64,000 nt of DNA from Pseudoalteromonas sp. OOF1S-7. GTDB taxonomy: Bacteria > Pseudomonadota > Gammaproteobacteria > Enterobacterales > Alteromonadaceae. This document shows positions 45,299-57,162 of the stretch, in pieces (position 1 is the first letter of the stretch; the number at the start of each line of letters is the position of its first letter). The notes under the pieces are model-generated. The model searched no databases and had not been told where the DNA came from. It worked only from the letters and a program-made list of their open reading frames with translations. Location: contig NZ_JAKRFZ010000012.1 of assembly GCF_022347765.1 (NCBI RefSeq), positions 62,001 through 126,000 on the forward strand, read 5' to 3'. A program made the position numbers and the translations under genes.

Positions 45299-46444
45299 AT
45301 GTCTTTTATCGAATTTCATGTATTACAAAACTTTGCCCCCAGCAACCTGAACCGCGACGATACCAATACGCCTAAGTCTTGTGTGTTTGGCGGCTCGCAA
45401 CGGGCGCGTATCTCAAGCCAGTGTCAGAAGCGTGCGATCCGCACGCATGGGGCATTTAACGATGCAGTGGTAGAACATCAGGGCGATCGTGCGGTACGCA
45501 CTCGTAAGCTAGCCATCGACATCCGTGATCACCTGATTGCTAATGGTAATGACGAAAAGCAAAGCGAAACCGTTGCACAAAAGCTGTTAGAACAGGTAAA
45601 GCTGAGCCTGAGCAAAGACAAAAAGCATCCATTTAAGACAGAATATCTGCTGTTTCTTGGACTGAATGAAGTGAGCGCATTGAAAGCGATTGCAGATGAG
45701 CACTTCAGCGAGTTTCAGGAGGACAAGCTGGACAAAGCCATCACCAAAGCAGTAAATGATGTGTTTGTAAAAGAGGGTAAGTCTTTCGCCGCAGATATCG
45801 CACTATTCGGCCGTATGGTCGCAGACAACAACAATATCAATGTTGATGCTGCGTGCCAGGTGGCCCATGCAATTTCAACCAATATTGTTACACCTGCCAT
45901 GGACTTTTTTACTGCTGTGGACGACGAATTGCAGGCGGGTGAGCAAGGCTCTGGCATGATGGGTGGCGTGTATTTTAACAGTGCCTGTTATTACCGTTAT
46001 GCTCAGATCAACATTGACAAACTGGCTGCTAACCTTGGGCAGGATAAGGAACAGGTGACTGGCGCGGTAAAAGGCTTTTTCAGGGCGTTAGTTCAGGCGG
46101 TGCCTTCGGGTAAACAAAACAGTTTTGCGGCGCAGAACCCGCCAAGCTATATCAAAGTGAATGTGCGTAAAGATGGTGCGCCCTGGTCTCTGAGCAACGC
46201 ATTTACTCAGGCGGTCACAATAGACAAGCCTGATGAAGCCGAGCTTGAGCACCAGTCAGCACAAAAACTGGAAATGTTCGCCAAGAAGCTGGCGGCTATG
46301 TATGGTGAGTCTGGCTTTATTTTTGAGGGCCGCAGCACTTACATCGACAACCTGGAAGAGTATCAGGACAAAGACAGTGGCACCATTGCACAACTGGAAG
46401 TTCAGATGCTTGATGCACTGCAAGGTGCTTTGGAGTGTCAATGA
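45299..46444 (+). CDS. cas7e: Cas7e (Cse4/CasC), Cascade backbone
   Basis: The 381-residue protein has the family start FIEFHVLQNFAPSNLNRDDTNTPKSCVFGG and RARISSQCQKRAIR. The rest fits Cas7e, including ADIALFGRMVADN and GSGMMGGVYFNSACYYRYAQIN. Six copies of it normally form the crRNA-binding backbone of Cascade. AAAGGAG lies before the ATG, 14 bases after cse1-cse2. The end overlaps cas5e by ATGA. Confidence 0.96.
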   Translation: MSFIEFHVLQNFAPSNLNRDDTNTPKSCVFGGSQRARISSQCQKRAIRTHGAFNDAVVEHQGDRAVRTRKLAIDIRDHLIANGNDEKQSETVAQKLLEQVKLSLSKDKKHPFKTEYLLFLGLNEVSALKAIADEHFSEFQEDKLDKAITKAVNDVFVKEGKSFAADIALFGRMVADNNNINVDAACQVAHAISTNIVTPAMDFFTAVDDELQAGEQGSGMMGGVYFNSACYYRYAQINIDKLAANLGQDKEQVTGAVKGFFRALVQAVPSGKQNSFAAQNPPSYIKVNVRKDGAPWSLSNAFTQAVTIDKPDEAELEHQSAQKLEMFAKKLAAMYGESGFIFEGRSTYIDNLEEYQDKDSGTIAQLEVQMLDALQGALECQ

Positions 46445-47112
46445 GCACTTTGTTGATCCGACTAGCCGGACCAATGCAGTCATGGGGGCTAAAAAGTGCC
46501 TTTGAACTGCGAAATACTCAGCTTGATCCGACAAAAAGTGGTGTGATCGGTTTGCTGTGCGCATCGCTAGGACGTGAGCGAAATGAGCCTCTGAATGATC
46601 TTACTGCATTGCGAATGGGCGTGCGTATAGATAAACCAGGCGACCTGGCATTTGATTACCAAACGGCACTGAATGTGGCCAAGGCTGACGGCGGCAAGCC
46701 GGACACTCAGTTGTCGCACCGAGCATATCTGGCAGATGCTGCCTTTTGGGTGGGCTTTGAAGGCGACGCGGTTTTGCTTAAAAAACTGCATCATGCTTTG
46801 TTAAACCCGGTCTGGCCACAGTTTTTAGGGCGTAAGTCCTATCTGCCGGGCATTCCTTTAGTTGATCCCCATAGGGCGTGTATGGAGTTACCTTTAGAGC
46901 TGGCGCTGCAACAAGCACCAAGAATGCAGGCCGAACATGAAAAAGTAGCCGGAACACCGGTGAAATACATCATAGACAGCGAGGCGAAAGAGGGGACAGA
47001 GCAAAGGCATGATGTCCCGCTGAGCTTTGAGATAAACCACAGAGCCTTTACATTCAGAAGCGTTAAAAGCAGATGGGGGTTGGTGGATACGGAGGAAGTG
47101 CTATATGTCTGA
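46441..47112 (+). CDS. cas5e: Cas5e (CasD)
   Basis: The 223-residue protein has MSTLLIRLAGPMQSWGLKSAFELRNTQLDPTKSGVIGLLCASLGR, the Cas5e signature, and later FLGRKSYLPGIPL. It caps the 5' handle of the crRNA in Cascade. I chose the ATG at 46441 (GGAG 5 bases upstream, overlapping the cas7e stop); an in-frame GTG lies 6 bases earlier. Its end overlaps cas6e by 8 bases. Confidence 0.96.
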   Translation: MSTLLIRLAGPMQSWGLKSAFELRNTQLDPTKSGVIGLLCASLGRERNEPLNDLTALRMGVRIDKPGDLAFDYQTALNVAKADGGKPDTQLSHRAYLADAAFWVGFEGDAVLLKKLHHALLNPVWPQFLGRKSYLPGIPLVDPHRACMELPLELALQQAPRMQAEHEKVAGTPVKYIIDSEAKEGTEQRHDVPLSFEINHRAFTFRSVKSRWGLVDTEEVLYV

Positions 47113-47782
47113 CACTCTCTGGTATGAAAGCCGATTGTATTTTGATCCTGACCAGGCGGGAGAAGATTTGGGGTTTTTACACCCCGATGATCTTTATAAG
47201 CAGCACCAGTGGGTGTGGCGTTGTTTTGTTGACAGTGATCTGCTTAAGGCTGATTTTATGTTTCGTGTGGATATGGCGCTGCCAGTGCCAACAGTGTTTA
47301 TTCGCTCAAAGCGTCAGCTAAAAGATGCGATTAAAAGCTGGAAAATAGTCACTCAAACACAGCAGGATCAGCTCAAAGAAGCAGGGCTGGTTCAGTTCTC
47401 ATTGCGAGCTAATCCCACTGTAGATATTACGCCAAAAGGAGAGAAAACTCGCCGTCACGATGTTTTGATGCATGCCAAAAAACAGGCTCAAAAAGCAAAT
47501 AGCAATGTAAATGAAGCTGTTGATATTGCAGCAAAAGCCTGGCTTGACAAAAAACTGCAAAAGGGTGGCCTGGAGTTGCTGACCCAGTGTATTGAGTTCA
47601 GCAATTACAAGCAGCATAAAGTGGTTAAAAAAGATGGGGCAAGGCCAATTCAGTTGAGCACACTGGACTATTTTGGTGTGGCAAAAATCACCGATGTGCA
47701 AAAACTGGAACAGGCATTATTTAATGGCATTGGCCGCTCCAAAGCTTTTGGCTGCGGACTGATGTTGATTAAACCGCTTTAA
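47105..47782 (+). CDS. cas6e: Cas6e (Cse3/CasE) crRNA endonuclease
   Basis: The 225-residue protein has the N-terminal motif LYKQHQWVWRCF, where the His is a candidate for the catalytic or RNA-contacting residue, and the C-terminal glycine-rich loop NGIGRSKAFGCGLMLI. It cuts pre-crRNA at the 3' base of each repeat hairpin. It has to recognise both the GC-closed stem of array 1 and the TA-closed stem of array 2. A terminator-like hairpin follows its stop. Confidence 0.95.
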   Translation: MSDTLWYESRLYFDPDQAGEDLGFLHPDDLYKQHQWVWRCFVDSDLLKADFMFRVDMALPVPTVFIRSKRQLKDAIKSWKIVTQTQQDQLKEAGLVQFSLRANPTVDITPKGEKTRRHDVLMHAKKQAQKANSNVNEAVDIAAKAWLDKKLQKGGLELLTQCIEFSNYKQHKVVKKDGARPIQLSTLDYFGVAKITDVQKLEQALFNGIGRSKAFGCGLMLIKPL

Positions 47783-47792
47783 ACCAATCAGT

Positions 47793-47816
47793 AAGGCGGG
47801 GCGACTCGCCTTTTTT
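47793..47816 (+). terminator. Terminator-like hairpin between cas6e and cas1
   Basis: AAGGCG pairs with CGCCTT around an 8-base GC-rich loop and runs into six Ts. Its place between the interference and adaptation genes implies reduced or separately controlled cas1-cas2 expression. Confidence 0.75.
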
Positions 47817-47853
47817 CTTAGCTAATTTTCTACTTATTTTAGGAGTGCAGGGA

Positions 47854-49088
<1,235 letters not shown>

Positions 49089-49172
49089 CGAATTATTTCT
49101 GTCATTTTATCTGTGACTTTTTGCTCTTTAACAAGTTGGATATTGAGACTCAAAGTCTCAAAAAATAGATAC

Positions 49173-49245
49173 GTTTGTACCCAAAATTTTCGGTAGATTT
49201 TGAAGTGTATTTTTTCTTTATTAAAAACAAGTATATAATTTTAGA
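49173..49245 (+). promoter_or_regulatory. CRISPR leader of array 2
   Basis: It shares GTACCCAA, a T-rich middle, AAAACAAGTATATAA and TTTTAGAGT with the leader of array 1. A small hairpin TTGAGACT/AGTCTCAA lies just upstream at 49143-49161. The array is read on the plus strand from here. Confidence 0.8.
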
Positions 49246-52200
49246 GTGTTCCCCGTATGCACGGGGCTAAACCGATTTAATATCGTTCGCGGGTGCCGAA
49301 CGCCTGCGTGTTCCCCGTATGCACGGGGCTAAACCGCACTTCTCCTATGAACTCACCAAACCAAAACTGTGTTCCCCGTATGCACGGGGCTAAACCGTGC
49401 GCGTTCTTGCAACTCGCTCAGGGATGTCAGTGTTCCCCGTATGCACGGGGCTAAACCAGGGCCGGTGAACTGGTACTGGAATCAATCCAGCGTGTTCCCC
49501 GTATGCACGGGGCTAAACCGAGAACGAATGCCACCCTTATGCAATAAATCCAGTGTTCCCCGTATGCACGGGGCTAAACCGACTGTTTACGCTTATCCTT
49601 ACCCTTGTCTTTAGTGTTCCCCGTATGCACGGGGCTAAACCGGCGAACGGAAATTCTATCGTGATTTTCCTGAAGTGTTCCCCGTATGCACGGGGCTAAA
49701 CCGACTTGCTAACCAATGGAATATGAACCCAGCCGGTGTTCCCCGTATGCACGGGGCTAAACCGAACTCTTCAACTGGTAAACCCACAATAGCTGCGTGT
49801 TCCCCGTATGCACGGGGCTAAACCGGAAGTTACCAAATCGTGCTTTTCAATGTCCTGGTGTTCCCCGTATGCACGGGGCTAAACCGCGATGTTCGGCACC
49901 TGGGGCGTATTAGATTTGGTGTTCCCCGTATGCACGGGGCTAAACCGTTGCGGGTTTACGCAAGGCTCTAGCCACTCTGGTGTTCCCCGTATGCACGGGG
50001 CTAAACCGAACAACGCCAGCATGGCAACACCGGCAATCAAGTGTTCCCCGTATGCACGGGGCTAAACCGAACGGCAGATTTAAAAAAATAGAGTGAACTT
50101 TGTGTTCCCCGTATGCACGGGGCTAAACCGGCGTTGTAACATACGAGGCATAACGCTGGCTTCCGTGTTCCCCGTATGCACGGGGCTAAACCGCTTTGGC
50201 TTTCTCAGGACTTGGTTTAAAGTAAGTGTTCCCCGTATGCACGGGGCTAAACCGTCTTTGCAATCATTGCGCTCTGCTAACGAAACGTGTTCCCCGTATG
50301 CACGGGGCTAAACCGTTTACCCCTTCACGCGCTAGGACATCACGCATGTGTTCCCCGTATGCACGGGGCTAAACCGCTATGAATGGAGCATTTGGTCAGG
50401 CCAATGTTTGTGTTCCCCGTATGCACGGGGCTAAACCGCTATACAAATTACCCGCGTCAAAATGGAGTGTGTGTTCCCCGTATGCACGGGGCTAAACCGT
50501 CAATGGTTTGGCCTTTCTCTAGCCAGCCATTGTGTTCCCCGTATGCACGGGGCTAAACCGCGTTCGGATAAAAATGGAAACATAACGGAGTTGTGTTCCC
50601 CGTATGCACGGGGCTAAACCGGCCGGAGTGACACGACGGATAGACACGTCTAAGTGTTCCCCGTATGCACGGGGCTAAACCGTACTGATTAACGTTTTGA
50701 CAAGCCGGGCTGTAGTGTTCCCCGTATGCACGGGGCTAAACCGACATTGCCAAACTTGAATTTCAGGTAGCAGACGTGTTCCCCGTATGCACGGGGCTAA
50801 ACCGGTGCGTGTGCGCTTGACTTACAGTTTGACGGAGTGTTCCCCGTATGCACGGGGCTAAACCGCGATTTAAAACGAAAAAAAAGTTGGTACCTAAGGT
50901 GTTCCCCGTATGCACGGGGCTAAACCGATCAGGTTTGGCACTGGTGTAGAGTTAGCGCCGTGTTCCCCGTATGCACGGGGCTAAACCGCGATTTTGGGTT
51001 CACTAGGTGTGTCATTACCTGTGTTCCCCGTATGCACGGGGCTAAACCGACACAGAGATTGCGCCGCGAGGTTTAAATGAGGTGTTCCCCGTATGCACGG
51101 GGCTAAACCGTCCTTCTGGTAGCATTTGCCGTCCTGGAACATGTGTTCCCCGTATGCACGGGGCTAAACCGCATGACCCTGACGTCATCCTCGCACGCGG
51201 CTGGTGTTCCCCGTATGCACGGGGCTAAACCGAGATCGATAACGTAGCAAAGTAAAATTTTACTGTGTTCCCCGTATGCACGGGGCTAAACCGTCATCGA
51301 GACGTTGGAGTCTCAGAGCCAGAGCGTGTTCCCCGTATGCACGGGGCTAAACCGCGATAGGCACAGACCCTAACGCGTGCAAAGGCGTGTTCCCCGTATG
51401 CACGGGGCTAAACCGGCGATGTGAATTTCACGAAAATTAAATCCGATGTGTTCCCCGTATGCACGGGGCTAAACCGTGAACTGGTGGCCAGCTGCAACTG
51501 GCCACTCAGTGTTCCCCGTATGCACGGGGCTAAACCGGAGTTAATCAAATGTCTCACGTGAAAAATCTTGGTGTTCCCCGTATGCACGGGGCTAAACCGC
51601 CTTTAGTCGTTTGTGACGACTGCCTTTACCAGTGTTCCCCGTATGCACGGGGCTAAACCGCGACTAGGGAGCCGCATGTTGTGGTCGATGGTGTGTTCCC
51701 CGTATGCACGGGGCTAAACCGATGGCAGGCGTATCGAGTATGCGCCTGCACAGGTGTTCCCCGTATGCACGGGGCTAAACCGGTGTAGTGCAAACGGGAT
51801 AAAGGTGTAGTGTAGTGTTCCCCGTATGCACGGGGCTAAACCGCACGGTGCTCGGCCAGGTCGTCCAGAATGCGAGTGTTCCCCGTATGCACGGGGCTAA
51901 ACCGACAGTTATAACTACTCCCTGAGTGATGGACGCGTGTTCCCCGTATGCACGGGGCTAAACCGCGAAAGTGTTTCTGATATCAGGGCTGGCAGCGGTG
52001 TTCCCCGTATGCACGGGGCTAAACCGCGAAAGTGTTTCTGATATCAGGGCTGGCAGCGGTGTTCCCCGTATGCACGGGGCTAAACCGCTTTTTATCTTCG
52101 ATGGTTTTTTCTATTCGGCGTGTTCCCCGTATGCACGGGGCTAAACCGTACCCTCAAGACATGGCTGTAGATATGTCTGAGTGTTCCCCGTATGCACGGG

Positions 52201-53923
52201 GCTAAACCGCAAAATGCACTGGATCGATTGCAGGCGGTGCGTGTGTTCCCCGTATGCACGGGGCTAAACCGGCTTGGTCTTTTGTCTTATCGTATTTACT
52301 TTGGTGTTCCCCGTATGCACGGGGCTAAACCGTGGGCAGACATTTATATCCTTTTATATACCCGGTGTTCCCCGTATGCACGGGGCTAAACCGTACTTTT
52401 TGTTTGAGTTGATGGCCTCTAAAAAGTGTTCCCCGTATGCACGGGGCTAAACCGTTTTTCGGTTACGCCGAGGCTCGCGATAGGTTGTGTTCCCCGTATG
52501 CACGGGGCTAAACCGCGCATACATACCTACCGGTCATCGTTTGGCATGTGTTCCCCGTATGCACGGGGCTAAACCGTTCTGCCCCAGGAATATATGCATT
52601 CACCGCATCGTGTTCCCCGTATGCACGGGGCTAAACCAGATGGCATTGCCCAGATAGACAAAGGAAAGACGTGTTCCCCGTATGCACGGGGCTAAACCGT
52701 TTGATACCCTAACGCCATTGGTCAACGCAGCGTGTTCCCCGTATGCACGGGGCTAAACCGGAACGTATATTTGTGAATAGCCACTTACATATGTGTTCCC
52801 CGTATGCACGGGGCTAAACCGGCTGAACGTGATGAAGTCAATCTCAAAAATGCGTGTTCCCCGTATGCACGGGGCTAAACCGCTCGACTTGGTTAGCCTA
52901 CGTGGCGGCTTTGTCGTGTTCCCCGTATGCACGGGGCTAAACCGTGTCAGTGTAGCTGCGTGCCATGCCGTGCCACGTGTTCCCCGTATGCACGGGGCTA
53001 AACCGTCCCGATATAGGCTGGCAACAATTGGTGGATCGTGTTCCCCGTATGCACGGGGCTAAACCGTTCGGTCAGCTGCTTTTGGGACATGTTCAAAAGT
53101 GTTCCCCGTATGCACGGGGCTAAACCGCAGGCTCCAGGCCTGCTCGCTTAGCCTGAATGCGTGTTCCCCGTATGCACGGGGCTAAACCGTCCCACATATC
53201 GCTCTGATATTCCATTTTTTGGTGTTCCCCGTATGCACGGGGCTAAACCGAGCTATGGAATCAATCTTGGTCGGACATATTCGTGTTCCCCGCAGGTGCG
53301 GGGCTAAACCGTTTTGATGGGTGCCTAATTAAAGAGCTATGGAGTGTTCCCCGCAGGTGCGGGGCTAAACCGCCCTTCTCCGTGTGTTGGAGCGGGCCAG
53401 TTGAGTGTTCCCCGCAGGTGCGGGGCTAAACCGCAGGTATTGAGCGACTGGGACAAGTATGGTCCGTGTTCCCCGCAGGTGCGGGGCTAAACCGACGGCG
53501 TGCAAGTATTGTTAGGGGTATTGGCGGTGTTCCCCGCAGGTGCGGGGCTAAACCGGAAATAGCAATGCGCACAAAAACAACTCAACTGTGTTCCCCGCAG
53601 GTGCGGGGCTAAACCGCCACGCATATTGACAGTAACGGCGAACGCCACCATGTTCCCCGCAAGTGCGGGGCTAAACCGCTAACTGGGTGAACCAGATAGC
53701 AGGGCAGACCGTGTTCCCCGCAGGTGCGGGGCTAAACCGTCAGAGACCTTGAAAACCAGCTGGAGAAAATGCGTGTTCCCCGCAGGTGCGGGGCTAAACC
53801 GCCATGCAAGTGGCGTAAAGGATCGATTATGGCGTGTTCCCCGCAGGTGCGGGGCTAAACCGCCATCCCCCGGACGTATGTTTGCGACACTCTCGTGTTC
53901 CCCGTATGCACGGGGCTAAACCT
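49246..53923 (+). CRISPR. Type I-E CRISPR array 2: 77 repeats, 76 spacers, two repeat types
   Basis: The first 66 repeats (49246 to 53222) have stem CCCCGT/ACGGGG with loop ATGC. The next ten (53283 to 53834) have CCCCGC/GCGGGG with loop AGGT. The last (53895) is of the first type but ends CCT. Ends GTGTTCCCC and GGGGCTAAACCG are shared. Spacers are 32 bases with several of 33 and one of 34 (50131-50164). Two adjacent spacers (51966-51997 and 52027-52058) look identical. The first and second repeat types differ by a compensated base pair in the stem. Confidence 0.97.
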
Positions 53924-54856
53924 AATCGCAAAGGTTAAAAAAGAGCCGTAATTCATCCATGAAGCAGCGTCCTTCGCGCATCCATGCGCTCACCTCAGCA
54001 AGCTGAGAAACGATGTTTCGGTCTTGCTTCGCCCCCGTATGCACGGGGCTAAACCTAATCTAAAAGGTTAAAAAAAGCCGTAATTCATCCATGAAGCAGC
54101 GTCCTTCGCGCATCCATGCGCTCACCTCAGCAAGTTGTGAAGCGGTGTTTCGGTCTTGCTTCGCCCCCGCAGGCGCGGTGCTAAACCTAATCGCAAAGGT
54201 TAAAAAAGAGCCGTAATTCATCCATGAAGCAACGTCTTTCGCGCATTCATGCGCTCACCTCAGCAAGCTGCGAAACGATGTTTCGGTCTTGCTTCGCCCC
54301 CGCAGGCGCGGTGCTAAACCTAATCGCAAAGGTTAAAAAAGAGCCGTAATTCATCCATGAAGCAGCGTCCTTCGCGCATCCATGCGCTCACCTTAGCAAA
54401 CTGCGAAACGATGTTTCGGTCTTGCTTCGCCCCCGCAGGCGCGGTGCTAAACCTAATCTAAAAGGTTAAAAAAGAGCCGTAATTCATCCATGAAGCAGCG
54501 TCCTTCGCGCATCCATGCGCTCACCTCAGCAAGCTGCGAAACGATGTTTCGGTCTTGCTTCGCCCCCGTATGCATGGGGTTAAACCTAATCGCAAAGGTT
54601 AAAATGAGCCGTAATTCATCCATGAAGCGGCGTCCTTCGCGCATCCATGCGCTCACCTCAGCAAGCTGCGAAACGATGTTTCGGTCTTGCTTCGCCCCCG
54701 CAGGTGCGGGGCTAAATCTAATCGCAAAGGTTAAAAATGAGCCGTGATTCATCCATGAAGCAGCGTCCTTCGCGCATCCATGCGCTCACCTCAGCAAGTT
54801 GTGAAGCGGTGTTTCGGTCTTGCTTCGCCCCCGCAGATGCGGGGCTGAAGCGATGA
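53924..54856 (+). repeat. Seven tandem ~133-bp units carrying truncated CRISPR repeats
   Basis: Seven copies follow the last repeat, with AATTCATCC-type landmarks at 53951, 54083, 54216, 54349, 54482, 54614 and 54747 (spacing 132-133). Each has AATCGCAAAGGTTAAAAA, the dyads TTCAT-CC-ATGAA and GCGCATCCATGCGC, the CGAAAC/GTTTCG stem, then a repeat remnant beginning CCCCC and ending GCTAAACCT, lacking the 5' GTGTT. The remnants are of both array types (GTATGCAC, GCAGGCGC and GCAGGTGC). Open frames here follow from the repetition. Confidence 0.92.
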
Positions 54857-55027
54857 AAAGTTAGCAACGTGTGATGTGGTTGATGTTTTTAATGCTTTGA
54901 TAGGTATAGAAAATTTGATTATAAAGTTGCGCTGCGGTAGGACTAACATCTGCTTGCAATGTTTTTTGCGATGCGACATAGTGCGGCCTTAAAAATATGA
55001 ATAATAACAATATTAAGGATAGTAGGG

Positions 55028-57088
55028 ATGAAAAAGTGCACGTTGGTGTTGGCTGTGTCGGCGGCGTTGGTTGTGTTGGGGGGTTGTACACAGCATGGGA
55101 GCTCAAGTGATAAAAGTGTGTACTCTCAGGCGCAGCAAAGCCTTAAGTCCGGGGTTGAGTTGCAAAACTTTGATATGAATGTCAGACCACAGGATGACTT
55201 TTATCAGCACGTCAATGGCAAATGGTTAAGCACAACGGCCATTCCGGCAGAACGCTCGTCGTGGGGCAGTTTTGACAGGCTGCGTTATGAGTCGGATGAA
55301 GCGGTAAAAGCCTTGATCCAGCAAGCGCAGCAACAGTCGGGGGCTCACGGCAGTAGTGAGCAAAAAATTGGTGACTTTTATGCCAGCTTTATGAATCAAC
55401 AGCGCGTGGAGCAACTCGGGCTTAAACCGCTTAACCCCTTGTTGGCTGAAATTGATGCCGTACAGAGCTATGATCAGCTAAGCACGTTAATTGGGAAACT
55501 GACCACGCTTAAAGTAACAACGCCGCTGCGGCTGTTTGCGGTGCCGGATGGCAAAAACTCGTCTCTTACTGTGCTGTATCTTATGCAAAATGGCATCGGC
55601 ATGCCTGCTATAGATTATTACCTTAATGAGGATGAGAAAACGGCCCGGACGCGTCATCAGTATCTGCAACTTGTCACAGCGCTGTTGCATCTCAGTGGAG
55701 AGCCTCAGCCGCAAGTGCGTGCTCAGGCGGTACTTGAGTTGGAGACCAAACTGGCCGCTGTGATGTTAAGTCGTTCTCAGTCGCGTCAGCTTAGCCTTGT
55801 TTATAATCCACGTACGCCCGATCAGTTACGTACTACGCTCGGAAAATTGAACTGGGAAAAAGCCGCGCAGGCGATGGCGTTACCAGCAATGGATAAGGTG
55901 ATCCTGATGCAACCCGATTTCTTCGCCGGGCTGGGGAAGTTGTTTACCCAGGTGTCGGTGCAGGATTGGCAGACTTACCTCAGGTTTCACACGCTTAACC
56001 ACTTTGCACCACAACTGAGTGAGCCATTTGTTGCCGCGCACTTCGATTTTTACAAGCGCACGCTGCGCGGTGTTAAAAAGATGGAGCCTCGCTGGCAGCG
56101 AGGGGTGGGTCTGATCAGCGACACTTTGGGTGAAGAGGTGGGCAAGCTGTATGTCGACGCGCATTTCTCACTCCAGGCGAAAGCAAAAATGGAGGAAATG
56201 GTCCGTAACCTCATAGCAGCCTATCGTGACAGCATTAATGAGCTGAGCTGGATGAGTGACGCAACCAAGGCCGCCGCGCAGGAAAAGCTGGCCAAGGTTC
56301 GCTATAAAATAGGTTACCCGGATGTCTGGCGCAGTTACGACTTTGAGATCCGCCAGGATGATCTGATCGGTAATGTCATGCGGGCTCATCAATACAATTT
56401 TAAATACGAAATGGCGCAAATCAATCAGCGAGTTGACGAGCACAAGTGGGAAATGACACCGCAAACGGTCAATGCCTATTACCATCCACTGAAAAATGAG
56501 ATTGTATTTCCTGCCGCCAGGTTACAGCCTCCGTCGTTCGATTTATCGGCCGATGATGCCGTGAATTATGGGGCAATTGGCGCGGTGATTGGTCATGAGC
56601 TGGGTCATGGGTTTGATGATCAGGGGGCGCAGTTTGATGGTGACGGAAATATTCGTAACTGGTGGGCGGAGCCCGACCTGGCAGAATTTAAAGCCCGTGG
56701 CGATGCGCTGGTGGCACAGTTTAATCGTTATCGCCCTTTTGAAGATGTGGCTATTGATGGCCGATTGACGCTGGGCGAAAACATCGGAGATCTGGGGGGC
56801 GTCACATTGGCATACAAGGCTTATATGTTGTCTCTGGCGGGCAAAGAAAAAACCGTGCTGGATGGGTATACGCCCGAGCAACGCTTTTTTATTGGCTTTG
56901 CGCAAAACTGGCGGACTAAAAAGCACGAAGCGGCGTTACGTCAGCGCTTAGTCACGGATGTGCATGCCCCGGAAGCGTTCCGTGCCAATGGTCCGCTGTC
57001 TAACTTTACCCCTTTCTATGAGGCGTTTTCTGTAAAAGAGGGCGATAAGCTTTACCGGCCACCCACCGAGCGAGTTAAGATCTGGTAG
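55028..57088 (+). CDS. M13-family metallopeptidase lipoprotein (PepO-like)
   Basis: The 686-residue protein has a lipoprotein signal with lipobox near VVLGGC. The M13 N-terminal domain follows (MNVRPQDDFYQHVNGKWLSTTAIP). The zinc site is His523-Glu-x-x-His527 (VIGHELGHGFDDQGAQFDGDG), with the third ligand Glu584 in GENIGDLGGV. It ends in RPPTERVKIW, close to the family's CxVW end. M13 peptidases (neprilysin, PepO) cleave short peptides. AAGGA lies 9 bases before the ATG. Single gene. Confidence 0.94.
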   Translation: MKKCTLVLAVSAALVVLGGCTQHGSSSDKSVYSQAQQSLKSGVELQNFDMNVRPQDDFYQHVNGKWLSTTAIPAERSSWGSFDRLRYESDEAVKALIQQAQQQSGAHGSSEQKIGDFYASFMNQQRVEQLGLKPLNPLLAEIDAVQSYDQLSTLIGKLTTLKVTTPLRLFAVPDGKNSSLTVLYLMQNGIGMPAIDYYLNEDEKTARTRHQYLQLVTALLHLSGEPQPQVRAQAVLELETKLAAVMLSRSQSRQLSLVYNPRTPDQLRTTLGKLNWEKAAQAMALPAMDKVILMQPDFFAGLGKLFTQVSVQDWQTYLRFHTLNHFAPQLSEPFVAAHFDFYKRTLRGVKKMEPRWQRGVGLISDTLGEEVGKLYVDAHFSLQAKAKMEEMVRNLIAAYRDSINELSWMSDATKAAAQEKLAKVRYKIGYPDVWRSYDFEIRQDDLIGNVMRAHQYNFKYEMAQINQRVDEHKWEMTPQTVNAYYHPLKNEIVFPAARLQPPSFDLSADDAVNYGAIGAVIGHELGHGFDDQGAQFDGDGNIRNWWAEPDLAEFKARGDALVAQFNRYRPFEDVAIDGRLTLGENIGDLGGVTLAYKAYMLSLAGKEKTVLDGYTPEQRFFIGFAQNWRTKKHEAALRQRLVTDVHAPEAFRANGPLSNFTPFYEAFSVKEGDKLYRPPTERVKIW

Positions 57089-57102
57089 CGTATGAGCACA
57101 AT

Positions 57103-57129
57103 AAGATAGCAGGAAGGCCCTGCTATCTT
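57103..57129. terminator. Perfect hairpin between convergent peptidase genes
   Basis: AAGATAGCAGG pairs with CCTGCTATCTT around a 5-base loop between the stop of the M13 gene and the end of the convergent protease gene. There is no T-run beyond the stem, but its position favours termination for both genes. Confidence 0.6.
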
Positions 57130-57162
57130 GCTATCTGCTTACGGGTGTGAGCTGCGTTTAAA

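Noticed and set aside
49369-53062. Open frames inside array 2 with repeated VFPVCTGLNR and VPRMHGAKP
   Set aside because: Same cause: translation of CRISPR repeats and spacers.
54453-54752. Overlapping open frames on both strands in the trailer units
   Set aside because: Products of the ~133-bp tandem repeat, with no independent coding evidence.
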